The notes beneath the pieces are model-generated. The model had not been told where the DNA came from. It ran no database searches and worked only from the letters and a program-made list of their open reading frames with translations. A program made the translations under genes and the position numbers. Source: Ancylomarina sp. 16SWW S1-10-2 (lineage in GTDB: Bacteria > Bacteroidota > Bacteroidia > Bacteroidales > Marinifilaceae). From it: a stretch of DNA of 64,000 nt. The DNA is taken from NCBI RefSeq assembly GCF_009669305.1, contig NZ_SADB01000002.1, positions 219,358 to 283,357 on the forward strand. The letters are read 5' to 3'. Below, one piece after another: positions 26,765-36,296 of this stretch. Within the stretch, counting starts at the first letter, position 1. The number at the start of each line of letters is the position of its first letter.

Positions 26765-29115
26765 CCTCCTTCTGGGTAATGCTCGTTCATAATTCCAAGT
26801 TCACGATTAACCATTTCTTCAAATAAAGATTTGGCTTGTTTCGTATTTTTACATCCAGCAACCTTATGAGTATAGATCTCTCTTAAACTTGCATTACCAC
26901 CATTTCGGTTAATCCATCTCTCCGCTAACTCAACTTTTCGATCAACTTTGCTGGCATTAAGTCGTGCGTAAACTTTCTTTGCATTTTCCATGAAATACTC
27001 AGTTATTTCAATGGCCTTATTTAAACTATCCAAATCTATTTTCTCAAGTGTTTTTTTATTTTCGCCATAATTCATTCCTTGAATAATTAGGGCAAACCGA
27101 GCTATATAACCAGGAAACTTAGCCCATGCTCCTCTTAAATAATAGGGCATTTGATAGGATACCATTTCTTTGTAGAGCGTATTATTAACGTAATCTTTAA
27201 ATTTCTGGTAAGCTTCAGAGGAAAACCTTGTTATCTCTGGTTGATCAGATTTTACTCCTTCTTTAAAATGGGCATTAAATAACCTATTAAAAATAGATGT
27301 TAATTTCTCATCTAAAATCTCAGATACTTCTATATCTGTGATCATGGGGGCAATTTCATCAGGATAAGCAAAAAGAATCCGATCAATTAAACCATTGTCT
27401 TTTCCTGAAAAAATATCCAATACTTCTGGTTGAATTCCACCCAATACATTTACAAATGGATTATCTGAAAAAATAGGTTCTTTGCCTTTTCTATTAATAA
27501 TTTGGAATATTGCACTCCACAATTTCAACCACATTTCCAGTTCATTTCCTCCACCAGATTTGTACTGATTCATTCCTTTAATCCAACCTGCCAATTCATC
27601 CATATAACACAATACCCCAGAGTTATTATTGATCATTAACTCTGTAATAGCTTCCATAGTAGCATCAGAAGTAATGAGCTGTTTTACGGTTGGAGTGTCT
27701 GGTTTTATAGGTGTTTCAGAATTTAAGCGTTCTGATTTACTTAATGATTTCCATCTCTGAAACTCACTTTCAAATGCTTCACATTTCTTTTGATATTTCT
27801 CTTTATCTTTTAGGTATGATGCTGAAAATTTATTCTGAAGTTGCTTTAAAGGCAGGATTGCTTTATTTAATGCCGGAGATTTTTTTGTTCCTGGTCTTGA
27901 AACAATAGCAGCATATAAAATAGCAAACTCCCTCCAATCCTTTTTTAACTCGACAACACGCTTATTTGACATTGCCATGGCAAAACATGATAGCATAGGA
28001 ACTGCAATAAATTCTTCAGGACAATTAATGGCTTCTGCTGATTTACTTACAAATTCAGCAATTGTATTGGGAAATGCATCCACAGGAAATGGTTTTGATT
28101 TGAGTTTACCTGGTACAGCTTTTTTAATCTTTGACTGAATTTGTTTATCGATTACACTATTAATCACAATACCGTGTTCTTTCGCTAACCAAAACAATGA
28201 GTTTATAGTAATTCCAGAACCATTTGACTTCAATAAGCCATCAAAAAACTCATTACAGTTATAACTATCATACTTACTGTAAAATTGGCTTATTCTATGA
28301 AAATTAGATCGACCACTTTCTCCAAATAAATCTATTATAGCGAAGCCAATCTTCATCCAATTTTCATAACCTTGAGTAATATCTATTCTTGTAGTTTCAA
28401 TTACATTAATCAATTTGTCAACATCTTCTTCTAAACAATCAAATTTTAAGCTTGCCATTATGTTTTTTTGTTCATTTTGCCATATGTGCGGATTAAATTC
28501 CTTCTGAGATTCAGATGCATTAGAATTAATAAATACATCTTTATCGTGAGGTAAGAAACAAGCTCTAGCTACGTCTTTTCCACTATCATCTATATCAATT
28601 CCATAAGTAAACTTTAGGTAATTTTTAATTCCAATGAAATAATCATGATGATTGGCCTTGCTTAAATCAATTTTAACAACCCATTTTAAACCATCTCCTG
28701 ATGGGGAAATAAAGAGTAATTCAGTCTCCAGATGAATATCATTAATTAATTTTGTTTTAATATGCTCTAAGTCTGTTAGATGATCAAAATCTAATACCAT
28801 TAATTCTGAATGTTTGATTAATGATTTGTTGGATCTCTTAGTAAATTCTCCTGAAAAGCAGGCGTAATCAAAATGATCTGCTTTATACTGTCTAGCTTCA
28901 TTTTTATCACTTATGGATCTTAATCTTTGCGTTATGTCTTGATATTTTAACCCTTTAATGAGATTATAAATGTCTAATGTATTAGTGGTTGAAAAGGGGA
29001 TGGTGTTTAGTATTGGTCTTTTGAATAAACTGAATTTAGTGAGGTTTTGATTCTCTTGTTCTTGAGAGGTGTTTCCCATTTTGTTTGAAACGAAATTTTC
29101 TTTAAATTTGTCCAT
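26689..29115 (-). CDS. VirE-N / PriCT / DUF3987 primase-helicase-type protein
   Basis: 808 residues. The N-terminal BT4734/VirE-N domain (about 65-190) contains SELMVLDFDHL and FISPSGDGLKWVVKID, the catalytic-looking acidic part of primase-polymerase-like folds. A PriCT-2-like domain follows (about 232-315, QGYENWMKIGFAI). The rest (about 335-750) is the DUF3987 region with ATP-site remnants (SRPGTKKSPALNKAI; CYMDELAGWI, Walker B-like). This architecture is typical of Bacteroidota plasmids and islands and is thought to start element replication. The C-terminal codons are duplicated three more times in the downstream 301-bp array. It lies between the HTH gene and parA on the same strand and is probably one operon with them. 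Confidence 0.87.
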   Translation of the reverse strand: MDKFKENFVSNKMGNTSQEQENQNLTKFSLFKRPILNTIPFSTTNTLDIYNLIKGLKYQDITQRLRSISDKNEARQYKADHFDYACFSGEFTKRSNKSLIKHSELMVLDFDHLTDLEHIKTKLINDIHLETELLFISPSGDGLKWVVKIDLSKANHHDYFIGIKNYLKFTYGIDIDDSGKDVARACFLPHDKDVFINSNASESQKEFNPHIWQNEQKNIMASLKFDCLEEDVDKLINVIETTRIDITQGYENWMKIGFAIIDLFGESGRSNFHRISQFYSKYDSYNCNEFFDGLLKSNGSGITINSLFWLAKEHGIVINSVIDKQIQSKIKKAVPGKLKSKPFPVDAFPNTIAEFVSKSAEAINCPEEFIAVPMLSCFAMAMSNKRVVELKKDWREFAILYAAIVSRPGTKKSPALNKAILPLKQLQNKFSASYLKDKEKYQKKCEAFESEFQRWKSLSKSERLNSETPIKPDTPTVKQLITSDATMEAITELMINNNSGVLCYMDELAGWIKGMNQYKSGGGNELEMWLKLWSAIFQIINRKGKEPIFSDNPFVNVLGGIQPEVLDIFSGKDNGLIDRILFAYPDEIAPMITDIEVSEILDEKLTSIFNRLFNAHFKEGVKSDQPEITRFSSEAYQKFKDYVNNTLYKEMVSYQMPYYLRGAWAKFPGYIARFALIIQGMNYGENKKTLEKIDLDSLNKAIEITEYFMENAKKVYARLNASKVDRKVELAERWINRNGGNASLREIYTHKVAGCKNTKQAKSLFEEMVNRELGIMNEHYPEGGGRATFIFVLDDAVSNPRELNYNFD

Positions 29116-29248
29116 GTAATTATGTTTTTTTTAGCATTATTGAAAATGAGGTGGAAGGGTAATTCCACCTTTTTTTTATGTCTTTATATTACCTTCTTCT
29201 TTTAGGTAGATCCAAACCGATATCCTATTATTGATAGCCAGTTACACT

Positions 29249-29554
29249 TCACTTTGATAGATTATTGTCAATTAGATCTGCTAAGTGATTATACTTGTGT
29301 TTGTTTAAGAAGCTAAGGAGATCCTTAGCATCATATCTATACTCACCACTACTAATTCTAATAAAGGATAAACCTTCTGTTCTGAACCTCTTAATCGTAT
29401 TTGGACTACTTTGTAAAAGTCGCTCAAGATCTTTACCAGTATAAATACGAACATCACTTCTTCCAGTTTGTTCAATTTTGTCTTCAATCTTTCTGAGAAT
29501 GCGATTTTCAAATGCACTCCAATCATCTTTTGTTGGAATAAATACTTCAGCCAT
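29249..29554 (-). CDS. Excisionase-like HTH DNA-binding protein
   Basis: About 101 residues from the ATG at 29,554 (MAEVFIPTKDDW). The frame extends upstream to an ATG at 29,608, but those 18 residues do not look conserved. The C-terminal half has a MerR/Xis-type winged HTH: YTGKDLERLLQSSPNTIKRFRTEGLSFIRISSGEYRYDAKDLLSFL. Proteins of this form in Bacteroidota elements serve as excisionase or as the repressor in front of replication genes. It is the first gene of the leftward primase-parA-RHH set. It could therefore be the island's Xis or its copy-number regulator; the sequence does not decide. Confidence 0.75.
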   Translation of the reverse strand: MAEVFIPTKDDWSAFENRILRKIEDKIEQTGRSDVRIYTGKDLERLLQSSPNTIKRFRTEGLSFIRISSGEYRYDAKDLLSFLNKHKYNHLADLIDNNLSK

Positions 29555-30014
29555 ATTCTTAATTTTTAAATGATAATTATTACATGATTCGTATTGCAAA
29601 ACGTTCATTGTAAGATTAGATGATTTTTGAGTAAGCTAAAAATGAAAACTTCAAAATGAAAATAGCCGTGTAAGAAAAACACTATGATAATTAGGTTGTT
29701 ACGTGATTATTATTTAGAGGTAAATGATTTTCCCTTTATTGTAAATGATGGATTATAGGTAGTAAAATGATAAGATATCTTTTCCAAATGATAGTAGTTT
29801 CAAACAGGAAATGATGCTAAAACGTCATATTTGGCGCTCATGCTTAAAAAATAGGATTATATCCAGCTGATATAACAACAGGAAGAAGGAAGCAAACTGG
29901 TTAAATACTATCTTGTTTTAAGGTAAATTAGTTTTGACAAAAAGATGTGTATTCGTAAAAACTATTTGTTGTTATGGGGCGGAACAAAATAATATTACTA
30001 CCAAAAGCAAAAAG

Positions 30015-30480
30015 AATTTTAAGTGAGTTGGGAGATAAGATATCTGCAGGAGCAAGGGCCTTTATTTTGTGTGTATTTTAATTTTCTACCATATTCATGA
30101 ACGAGGGGATTATAAATCCCCAACTCCTTACCTGCAGATAAGATATCTGCAGGAGCAAGGGCTCACTTCGTTTCGGTTTTATCCTTGTGGTTTATAAAGC
30201 TGAAAATCGTTGATTAAAAACATGCTTTATGAACGAGGGAATTATAAATTCCCAACTCTGTACCTGCAGATAAGATATCTGCAGGAGCAAGGGTTTATAA
30301 AATTGAAAATCGTTGATTAATAAGATGTTTTATGAACGAGGGGATTATAAATCCCCAACTCTGTACCTGCAGATAAGATATCTGCAGGAGCTACGGTATC
30401 TTTAATAGTTCCGTAGGAACGTCAGTATGGTAGAAAGGTAGGTTTGTTATATTTTAAGCTCCGTAGGAGCGATACGCTTG
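30015..30480. repeat. REP-like palindrome cluster
   Basis: Three full units and one partial of a compound repeat. Each has a hairpin GGGGATTATAAATCCCC (starting just after GAACGA at 30,099, 30,231 and 30,334) and then CCTGCAGATAAGATATCTGCAGG followed by AGCAAGGG. In the middle unit the first hairpin is GGGAATTATAAATTCCC, a paired change. It ends with GTTCCGTAGGAAC (30,408) and GCTCCGTAGGAGC (30,458), hairpins that recur at 60,835-60,899. The gap 29,609-30,627 holds no gene; 29,609-30,014 shows nothing recognisable. Confidence 0.85.
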
Positions 30481-30538
30481 CTTCTGGACAGTGAGTTGAG
30501 AGTGATGAGTAATCAGGACTGTATAGTTTATATAAACG

Positions 30539-30570
30539 GAAAGCCACGACTCAATTGTCATGGCTTTCTG
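30539..30570 (-). terminator. Terminator of the PD40 gene
   Basis: GAAAGCCACGAC, loop, GTCATGGCTTTC with one mismatch, about 60 bp past the stop. Confidence 0.75.
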
Positions 30571-30627
30571 TTTCTTATTATTAGAATTTAATGTCTGATT
30601 TTAGAGGAAATATTCAAGGTCTTTCTT

Positions 30628-32310
30628 TTAGGACTCTAAAGCTATTGCTGCTCTCTTAATCTTTAAGGGTTTACCATTTTTAAAAAGAACGATAAAAGCG
30701 CCTTTAATGTGACATGAATCTCTGAATGCTGCAGCTTCCCTGTAGGTTTTGAATGTTCCAATTGCATACTTATTAAAGCCTTCGCTAAATTGATGAGCAA
30801 TAGGCTCTTGCCCCTGGTATGTTTTATTTAATTCCTTATTATTCGCTTCGTTTTTACAGGCAAGAATCTGAACTCTATAAATCAATTCTGGAATCACTTC
30901 TATTATAGATTTTTGTTCAAGCTCCTTGTTTATGGTTGGGTTTTCCTGGGTTGCAGAAAGGTTTTCAGCTTTTTGCTTTTCAATGGCAGTCAGTTCAGGT
31001 TCAATAACTGTCTCTATTTTATAGATGTCGTAACCGCCAAATCCGCCATTCCGATCCGAACTAAAGAATTCCTTTCCGTCGGCAGATTTAAAAAACTGAA
31101 TATCATTATAGGGGCTGTTTATAGGTGTTCCCATATTCACAGGTGTATCCCATTTTCCATTTTCCAAACGATCACATCTGAAAATATCATAACCTCCCAT
31201 TGTGTTATGTCCATTTGAGGTAAAGTACAATTCTTTTCCATCAGGGGTAACGAATACATCAGCTTCATCATAATGGGTGTTTATATCCAGACCAATATTT
31301 TTAGGATTCGACCATTCCCCACCTTTATTTTTGGTGCTATAGTAAATGTCACATTCTCCGTAACTTCCGCTTCTATCACTTACAAAGTAAAGTTCATTGC
31401 CTGCAATACAAGCCGATGCTTCTCTTGATGAAGGTGTATTTATAAGATAGATACTTTCATTTAAAATCCATTTGCCTTGTTTTAGTTTGGCAAGAAAAAT
31501 GTCACCTCCGCCATCAATGCCAGAATAAAATGCAAGCTCATTATCTCCGTTGTAAGAGACCATTGCCACATTCAAATCTTTGTTAAAAGAGACATCCTCT
31601 TTTTTGAAATTCTTAAAGCTTTCTTTGTCCACCGATGCAGAATACACTTTTTCTAGCAGTTTGCCTTTGGTAGTGGTTACCCGTTGAGAACTAAAATAGA
31701 AGGTCTTATCTTTTAGTATGGGGTTCAAATCATTGTATGTTGAATTAATAATATGATCCAATAGCTTGACTTCTTTGTTGGTTTGTGAATTCTGTAGTTT
31801 CAGTCCACTTTTGCATTCGTTAATATGTTTCTCGCACAGCTCAATTAAAGTCTTATTTTGATCGACTCTTTCTTTGATTGCCAATTCAATGTTTTTATTA
31901 AACATCTTAATTGCGTTCAAAAATTCGTAACGATATTGGAGTGTTAGTCCCATAAAATAATAAAGATCGTTGCTTACATCAGGATTTAATTGACCTGCCT
32001 TTTTCAGATAATCCAAAGCTTTACCCTTTGAATTGCTTTGAAGATGGCAAATCCCAATATTGTAGTTCAATTCTGGGTTTGAATTGTTATACTTGTAAGC
32101 CTCCATAAATAATGCAATACACTTATCAGCATAATTCGGTACTGTTTGATATAAGGCAAGTGCTTCTTTAATTTTGGAATAGGCAACAACTGATTCCGTA
32201 CTATTATTTACAAAATCACTTTTTTTCACTGATAGTACATTCTGCCCACTTGTCTCCAAAAAAGAAAATAGGATGAAAATCAATAAAATTATGATGTTTT
32301 TAGAATTCAT
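30628..32310 (-). CDS. TPR/PD40 beta-propeller envelope protein with SPOR-like end
   Basis: 560 residues with a signal peptide (NIIILLIFILFSFLETSGQ). TPR-like helices follow at about 45-165 (NPELNYNIGICHLQS). Then comes a WD40-like PD40 propeller at about 195-425, with blades such as LYFVSDRSGSYGECDIYYS, LYFTSNGHNTMGGYDIFR and FFSSDRNGGFGGYDIYK. A C-terminal domain (about 478-550) with YRVQILAC and YAIGTFKTYREAAAFRD resembles SPOR peptidoglycan-binding domains. The usual OmpA domain of PD40 proteins is absent. It probably sits in the periplasm and links the outer membrane to the wall; a link to type IX secretion or capsule export is possible but unproven. It reads leftward, away from the barrel genes, with its own terminator. 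Confidence 0.8.
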   Translation of the reverse strand: MNSKNIIILLIFILFSFLETSGQNVLSVKKSDFVNNSTESVVAYSKIKEALALYQTVPNYADKCIALFMEAYKYNNSNPELNYNIGICHLQSNSKGKALDYLKKAGQLNPDVSNDLYYFMGLTLQYRYEFLNAIKMFNKNIELAIKERVDQNKTLIELCEKHINECKSGLKLQNSQTNKEVKLLDHIINSTYNDLNPILKDKTFYFSSQRVTTTKGKLLEKVYSASVDKESFKNFKKEDVSFNKDLNVAMVSYNGDNELAFYSGIDGGGDIFLAKLKQGKWILNESIYLINTPSSREASACIAGNELYFVSDRSGSYGECDIYYSTKNKGGEWSNPKNIGLDINTHYDEADVFVTPDGKELYFTSNGHNTMGGYDIFRCDRLENGKWDTPVNMGTPINSPYNDIQFFKSADGKEFFSSDRNGGFGGYDIYKIETVIEPELTAIEKQKAENLSATQENPTINKELEQKSIIEVIPELIYRVQILACKNEANNKELNKTYQGQEPIAHQFSEGFNKYAIGTFKTYREAAAFRDSCHIKGAFIVLFKNGKPLKIKRAAIALES

Positions 32311-33836
32311 AGAAGCTAGAGTTAGTACAATTTAATAATTGTAAAATAATAAAAATAATATTTATTAAACCATAATATTCATTAAATACTGCAAAAATAT
32401 TTTTTTTAAGATAAATATTCTACGCCAAAGATAATTTGATGGGAGTATTGTAAGTGTTTAAAAGTAATATATTAGGGAGAAACTTGTTTGCTGATTTTAT
32501 CAATGTGGTTATTTATGAACCTCTTGGCATTCTTCGGGATGATTGAGCAGATGATCAAAATTTGAAATACTAAAAATGAGCTTCGTTTTTCAAATTGTTT
32601 AACTCTACTTGTTCATTTAAGCACAATTATTTTTTTCAACTTCTAAATTGTCATTAACTAATATACTTACTAGTAAAGTTATTGATGCTAAGCATAGTTG
32701 TGCTGCCATTTGTCTTTCACTTTTTATTTGCATCCCAATTAAGTATTCAATGTTACTTTAACATCCTGTATAAATGCTGATATCCGTTTTTTAATCTGTT
32801 TATAGATGTAGAATAAAGGACGAACAATATGGCTATTCCTTTTATTTTTACTGTCAGAAACCGTAATGTGACATTGGTTTGTTTTATTATTTAAGTGAGT
32901 TGCAGGCTAGACAAACAAATTGCGCATTGGATGGATTGAAGGTGAAATTTGTCACATTATAAGCTAATAGACTAAGTTGAATAGACCCCACGGGGTTTTG
33001 GTAAACGCAAAAAGTAGATGGAGCTAGCTTGTTAAGTAAGACAAGCGTTTCTAATGACATATAACTTTCCATTTTTGGGGAAATAACTCAATTCTTTCAT
33101 TTCCTAACCTTTAAAGTGCTATTAAATAGTATGAAAGGTAAATGTTTCATTTTTTGATTGTTGAATTTTATGAATATGTAAAGGTGAATTTCTTTTGTTG
33201 TTTAGAGTCACTTATCGTTATCATCTTATTCTTTCTGATTTATTTGGCGTAGATTGCCTTGTATTTAATTCTGAAATTATGAATGATGGAAGACCTTCTA
33301 TTTGTTTCAAACGTAATGGAAACACTATTTTTAGATCATTTATAAATGAGGGTTTGCATAATTTCCAGGTGTTTTGGTCATCATTTTATGCTCGTTGATC
33401 AATAGTTCTTGGTCGTTTATGAATTATGTATTGGTTCTGATATCTTTGCATGTTCAATTAAGACTCATTTATAAGCACACAAATTTAGCTTTTGAGTGGA
33501 GAATCTTGTGAGTGTGTATTTGGAATGAATTGAAGATAAATGAGACTGAAGTTGGAGATCTGAATCTATATCATAAATTTTATTGGGCGTGAGATATTTC
33601 TCATTAGAGAATAAGGTATAATTCTTACTGTTATAAATTTTAGAAATCATTATTTGGAAAGGTGAATGAATTAATAACTCGTAAGCAACAATTTAAAGTC
33701 TATTCAACTTGCATTCTGTTTTTTTTTAACGATGAATAAAATTTCAGTTCACTTACCGAATGCGTTGAAATGTAAACCAAGAAATAATTAGTATCCGTAT
33801 TTAAAATTAGATTAATAATAACCTTTTATCCGCATT
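32311..33836. other. 1.5-kb region without a recognisable gene
   Basis: AT-rich, with only short open frames on both strands (for example 32,887-33,072 minus and 33,195-33,398 plus, about 60-70 codons) that show no family resemblance or signal. It may be decayed coding DNA. Towards its right end is one promoter-like box (33,441-33,448). Nothing else can be supported. Confidence 0.5.
33441..33448 (+). promoter_or_regulatory. Possible promoter -7 box upstream of the barrel genes
   Basis: TATCTTTG, exact consensus, about 390 bp ahead of the first barrel gene. It would imply a long leader; no good -33 box is seen. Confidence 0.3.
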
Positions 33837-34379
33837 ATGAATTTAAAATCTTTTAAATTTTTACTTGTAGCTTTTTTAATGACTGCAAGTGTCAGCTTAC
33901 ATGCTGAAGACATCAAAACAGAGACTGAAACTCCTCAAACTGTTCTCACAAGCAAGTATATTTTAAATCAATATGATTTGAATAGGTACGTTCTATCTGG
34001 AGCCATAACGACAGGTTATAAATACAAACACCTTTTTGGTGGTATGGTCGCTCTAGATTATCGATTATCGAAACGATTTTCTGTTGGAGGTCAAGCGGAT
34101 ATCTATGTCATGAATTCTGATTTGAATGGGGAGCATAAATATTCACTTGCCTTGCGATCGAATTATCATATTCTGAAGTTTGAAAAATTCAGAAAAAATC
34201 CATTGGATATTTATTTTGGTGTATCTGTTGGAGCTAAAGCTCACCCGGCAGATGTGAAATTATACGATGCCTTTGTAGGTGTACATGTTGGCGCTCGCTA
34301 CGACTTAGATGAAAAATGGATGGTGTTTGCCGAAGTGGGAACAAGAAATTCTGCACTAGGTTTAGCTGTTTCATTTTAG
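33837..34379 (+). CDS. Outer-membrane beta-barrel protein, paralogue 1
   Basis: 180 residues. A signal peptide (FKFLLVAFLMTASVSLHA) is followed by a short linker and about eight amphipathic strands, the size of an OmpX/OmpW-like or porin-family barrel. The C-terminus has VGVHVGARYDLDEKWMVFAEVG and ends in Phe (LAVSF), the usual BAM-recognition end. It is the first of three related genes in the same direction with gaps of 158 and 46 bp. A role in envelope adaptation is likely; no ligand can be named. Confidence 0.75.
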   Translation: MNLKSFKFLLVAFLMTASVSLHAEDIKTETETPQTVLTSKYILNQYDLNRYVLSGAITTGYKYKHLFGGMVALDYRLSKRFSVGGQADIYVMNSDLNGEHKYSLALRSNYHILKFEKFRKNPLDIYFGVSVGAKAHPADVKLYDAFVGVHVGARYDLDEKWMVFAEVGTRNSALGLAVSF

Positions 34380-34537
34380 ACTTTTATCGAGGCATCAATA
34401 AAAAAAATAGAACAAATAGATAAGGCATAATCGCAGCTTAGCTTATTGGTTCAAGCAGGTTTGTTTTTGCAAAAAAAATGACTGACAAATATATGAGTCG
34501 ACAAAGACAGTCGCTTGTAAATTTCAAAATAGAAAAT

Positions 34538-35005
34538 ATGAAGAAGTACCTTTTTCTGCTCTTGTTGCTCATTTCCTTTAATGGGATGGCGCAACAAGAT
34601 ACCTTTAAACGACATATTTATTCGGTAGGGGTTAACACTTACGGCGAAGGACCCCATGGTACCGATATGGGACTTGAGGTGTTTTACGATGTTCGTATTT
34701 GTGAGTGTTTGTCTTTGGGGGGAATTGGAGAATTGGACATTAATCCTAATGTTATAGACGATAAAATCGATCTCATTTTAGGAGGACGACTTAATTTTCA
34801 TTTGTTTAATCATCTAAAAGAAAATGCGACGCATTGGGATCCCTACCTTGGTCTTACTGGCGGTTTGCATGTTAATCCTTGGGTTGAAGATTATAATGTT
34901 GTTTACGATTGCTATGCAGGTGTTCGTTACTTCATTAAAAGACATTGGGCTATTTTTGCTGAAGTAGGGAGTAGTGATGCTATTGGAGTCAGTTTTGCTA
35001 TCTAA
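34538..35005 (+). CDS. Outer-membrane beta-barrel protein, paralogue 2
   Basis: 155 residues from the ATG at 34,538, chosen because the signal peptide (MKKYLFLLLLLISFNGMAQ) starts there; the frame is open further upstream but without a signal. The C-terminal half aligns by eye with its neighbours: YAGVRYFIKRHWAIFAEVGSSDAIGVSFAI. The start of the mature protein (YSVGVNTYGEG, MGLEVFYDVRICE) matches paralogue 3 (YDVRIHPKF). Probably an eight-stranded barrel. Function unknown. Confidence 0.75.
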   Translation: MKKYLFLLLLLISFNGMAQQDTFKRHIYSVGVNTYGEGPHGTDMGLEVFYDVRICECLSLGGIGELDINPNVIDDKIDLILGGRLNFHLFNHLKENATHWDPYLGLTGGLHVNPWVEDYNVVYDCYAGVRYFIKRHWAIFAEVGSSDAIGVSFAI

Positions 35006-35051
35006 TTGTTCTGTAATTTTCTTGATTTGTTAATCTCTAATTTCAATCAAA

Positions 35052-35606
35052 ATGTTGAAAGGATTCGCTAGACAAAAACAGTATGTAATTGTATGTTTTT
35101 TTGTCGTGATAAGTTTAAATTGCTTTGCTGATAAAAAACAGAATGAAAATAATAAATCTCAGTCTTCTTATCTAGTTGTGCCCGAAAAATGGATGGATGC
35201 CATCGATTCTCGCCATCATTATTCGATGGGTGTCGATCGCGAAAGCCAATGGGGTGGTATGCTGGGATTCGAAGGTATGTACGATGTGCGCATACATCCT
35301 AAATTTACGCTTGGTGTTTATGGAGGCGTGGCCTTTAAAGATGCTGATTGGAACAAAACCACACAAATTCTCACCGGATTTAGAATGAGTTATTTTCCTT
35401 GGGGATTGGGTCTAATTAGGATGAGCCGACTTGAGCCTTATGTTTGCTTGGCTGGTGGCTTGAATATTGAAGAAAAACGTGATGACTTTTATAAGCTAGA
35501 ATATGCTGCTCATGTTGGGGCTCGTTACCGAATTGCGACTAATTGGGCCGTATATGCTGAACTGGGAAGTGGTGCTGCCTTTGGCTTGACATTTATGATG
35601 AGATAG
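35052..35606 (+). CDS. Outer-membrane beta-barrel protein, paralogue 3
   Basis: 184 residues with a signal peptide (YVIVCFFVVISLNCFA). It shares MYDVRIHPKFTLGVYGG with paralogue 2 and the C-terminal HVGARYRIATNWAVYAELGSGAAFGLTF with both. It ends in MMR after the terminal Phe. A hairpin TCCCGAA/TTCGGGA lies 15 bp downstream and a T-tailed terminator at 35,692-35,728 closes the three-gene group. The triplication and sequence drift suggest tandem duplication followed by divergence. Confidence 0.75.
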   Translation: MLKGFARQKQYVIVCFFVVISLNCFADKKQNENNKSQSSYLVVPEKWMDAIDSRHHYSMGVDRESQWGGMLGFEGMYDVRIHPKFTLGVYGGVAFKDADWNKTTQILTGFRMSYFPWGLGLIRMSRLEPYVCLAGGLNIEEKRDDFYKLEYAAHVGARYRIATNWAVYAELGSGAAFGLTFMMR

Positions 35607-35691
35607 GTTTGAAAAGTAAATCCCGAAAGGGTTCGGGAGTGAAAAAGTATGATTTGTGGCTTGCTCATAGACCCGATTAAAATAATGATTT

Positions 35692-35728
35692 TAAAATCCC
35701 TGTGCTTTGTCGCGGGGATTTTTTTATT
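35692..35728 (+). terminator. Terminator after the three barrel genes
   Basis: AAAATCCC and GGGGATTTTTTT arms around a loop of about 13 nt. Confidence 0.65.
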
Positions 35729-36296
35729 CCCCAAACCAAATATCAAATTTCATAAGTTTCTAAGTAATTCTTCATTTTCCCATCAAGTTTTTTCGTTGCT
35801 GTTTTATGTTTAATTGTTTGTTCTGATGTTAGTTACTGGTCGTTTTACTTAATAAAAGGAATTGGTGAGTTGATAATTTCAATGTTGTGATATGTGCGAT
35901 TCAATTTAGAAAAACAATAGCAGACAAAAAGATGACAATATCTTGTTTTTGAAATGTCATTAGTCGTTAATTTAGGTGTGTTAATCATTAGCTTTTGTGT
36001 TTTAGTCAAGTTTAATTGTACGTTTGTAACTTGACAGGTTTGACAAGTCCCAATCGTTTTTATTCCCTTATTTTTGCAAACCTGTAATTGTCTATTGATG
36101 ACAGATTTGTAATACATAAATAATGTAATTTAATTGACTGGTATACAGCGTGTTATTTAAATAGTTAATTATGTATTTAGTGAAAATGATTGTAGGATCT
36201 CAAAACTTATATGGGACTGAAGGGGCGAAGCTGTATCTAGTCGACACTAAAATAGACAATTTTACCGAAGATTAAACGTTAAAAAAAACGAAAGTA
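35729..36296. other. Leader region upstream of upxY
   Basis: 568 bp. A 90-codon minus-strand frame (35,845-36,117) has no recognisable family or signal and is probably chance. In Bacteroides capsule loci the upxY gene is preceded by a promoter and an untranslated leader in which UpxY acts; such a leader is expected here, but no TAnnTTTG box or clear attenuator hairpin was found. Confidence 0.35.

Noticed and set aside
30015-30480. Insertion sequence
   Set aside because: No transposase frame; the region is made of short palindromic repeats only.
32887-33398. Two 60-70-codon frames in the 1.5-kb empty region
   Set aside because: Opposite strands, no recognisable domains, no promoter or terminator next to them.
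35845-36117. 90-codon minus-strand gene upstream of upxY
   Set aside because: No family resemblance, no signal peptide despite many Cys, and it lies in the presumed leader; most likely a chance frame.
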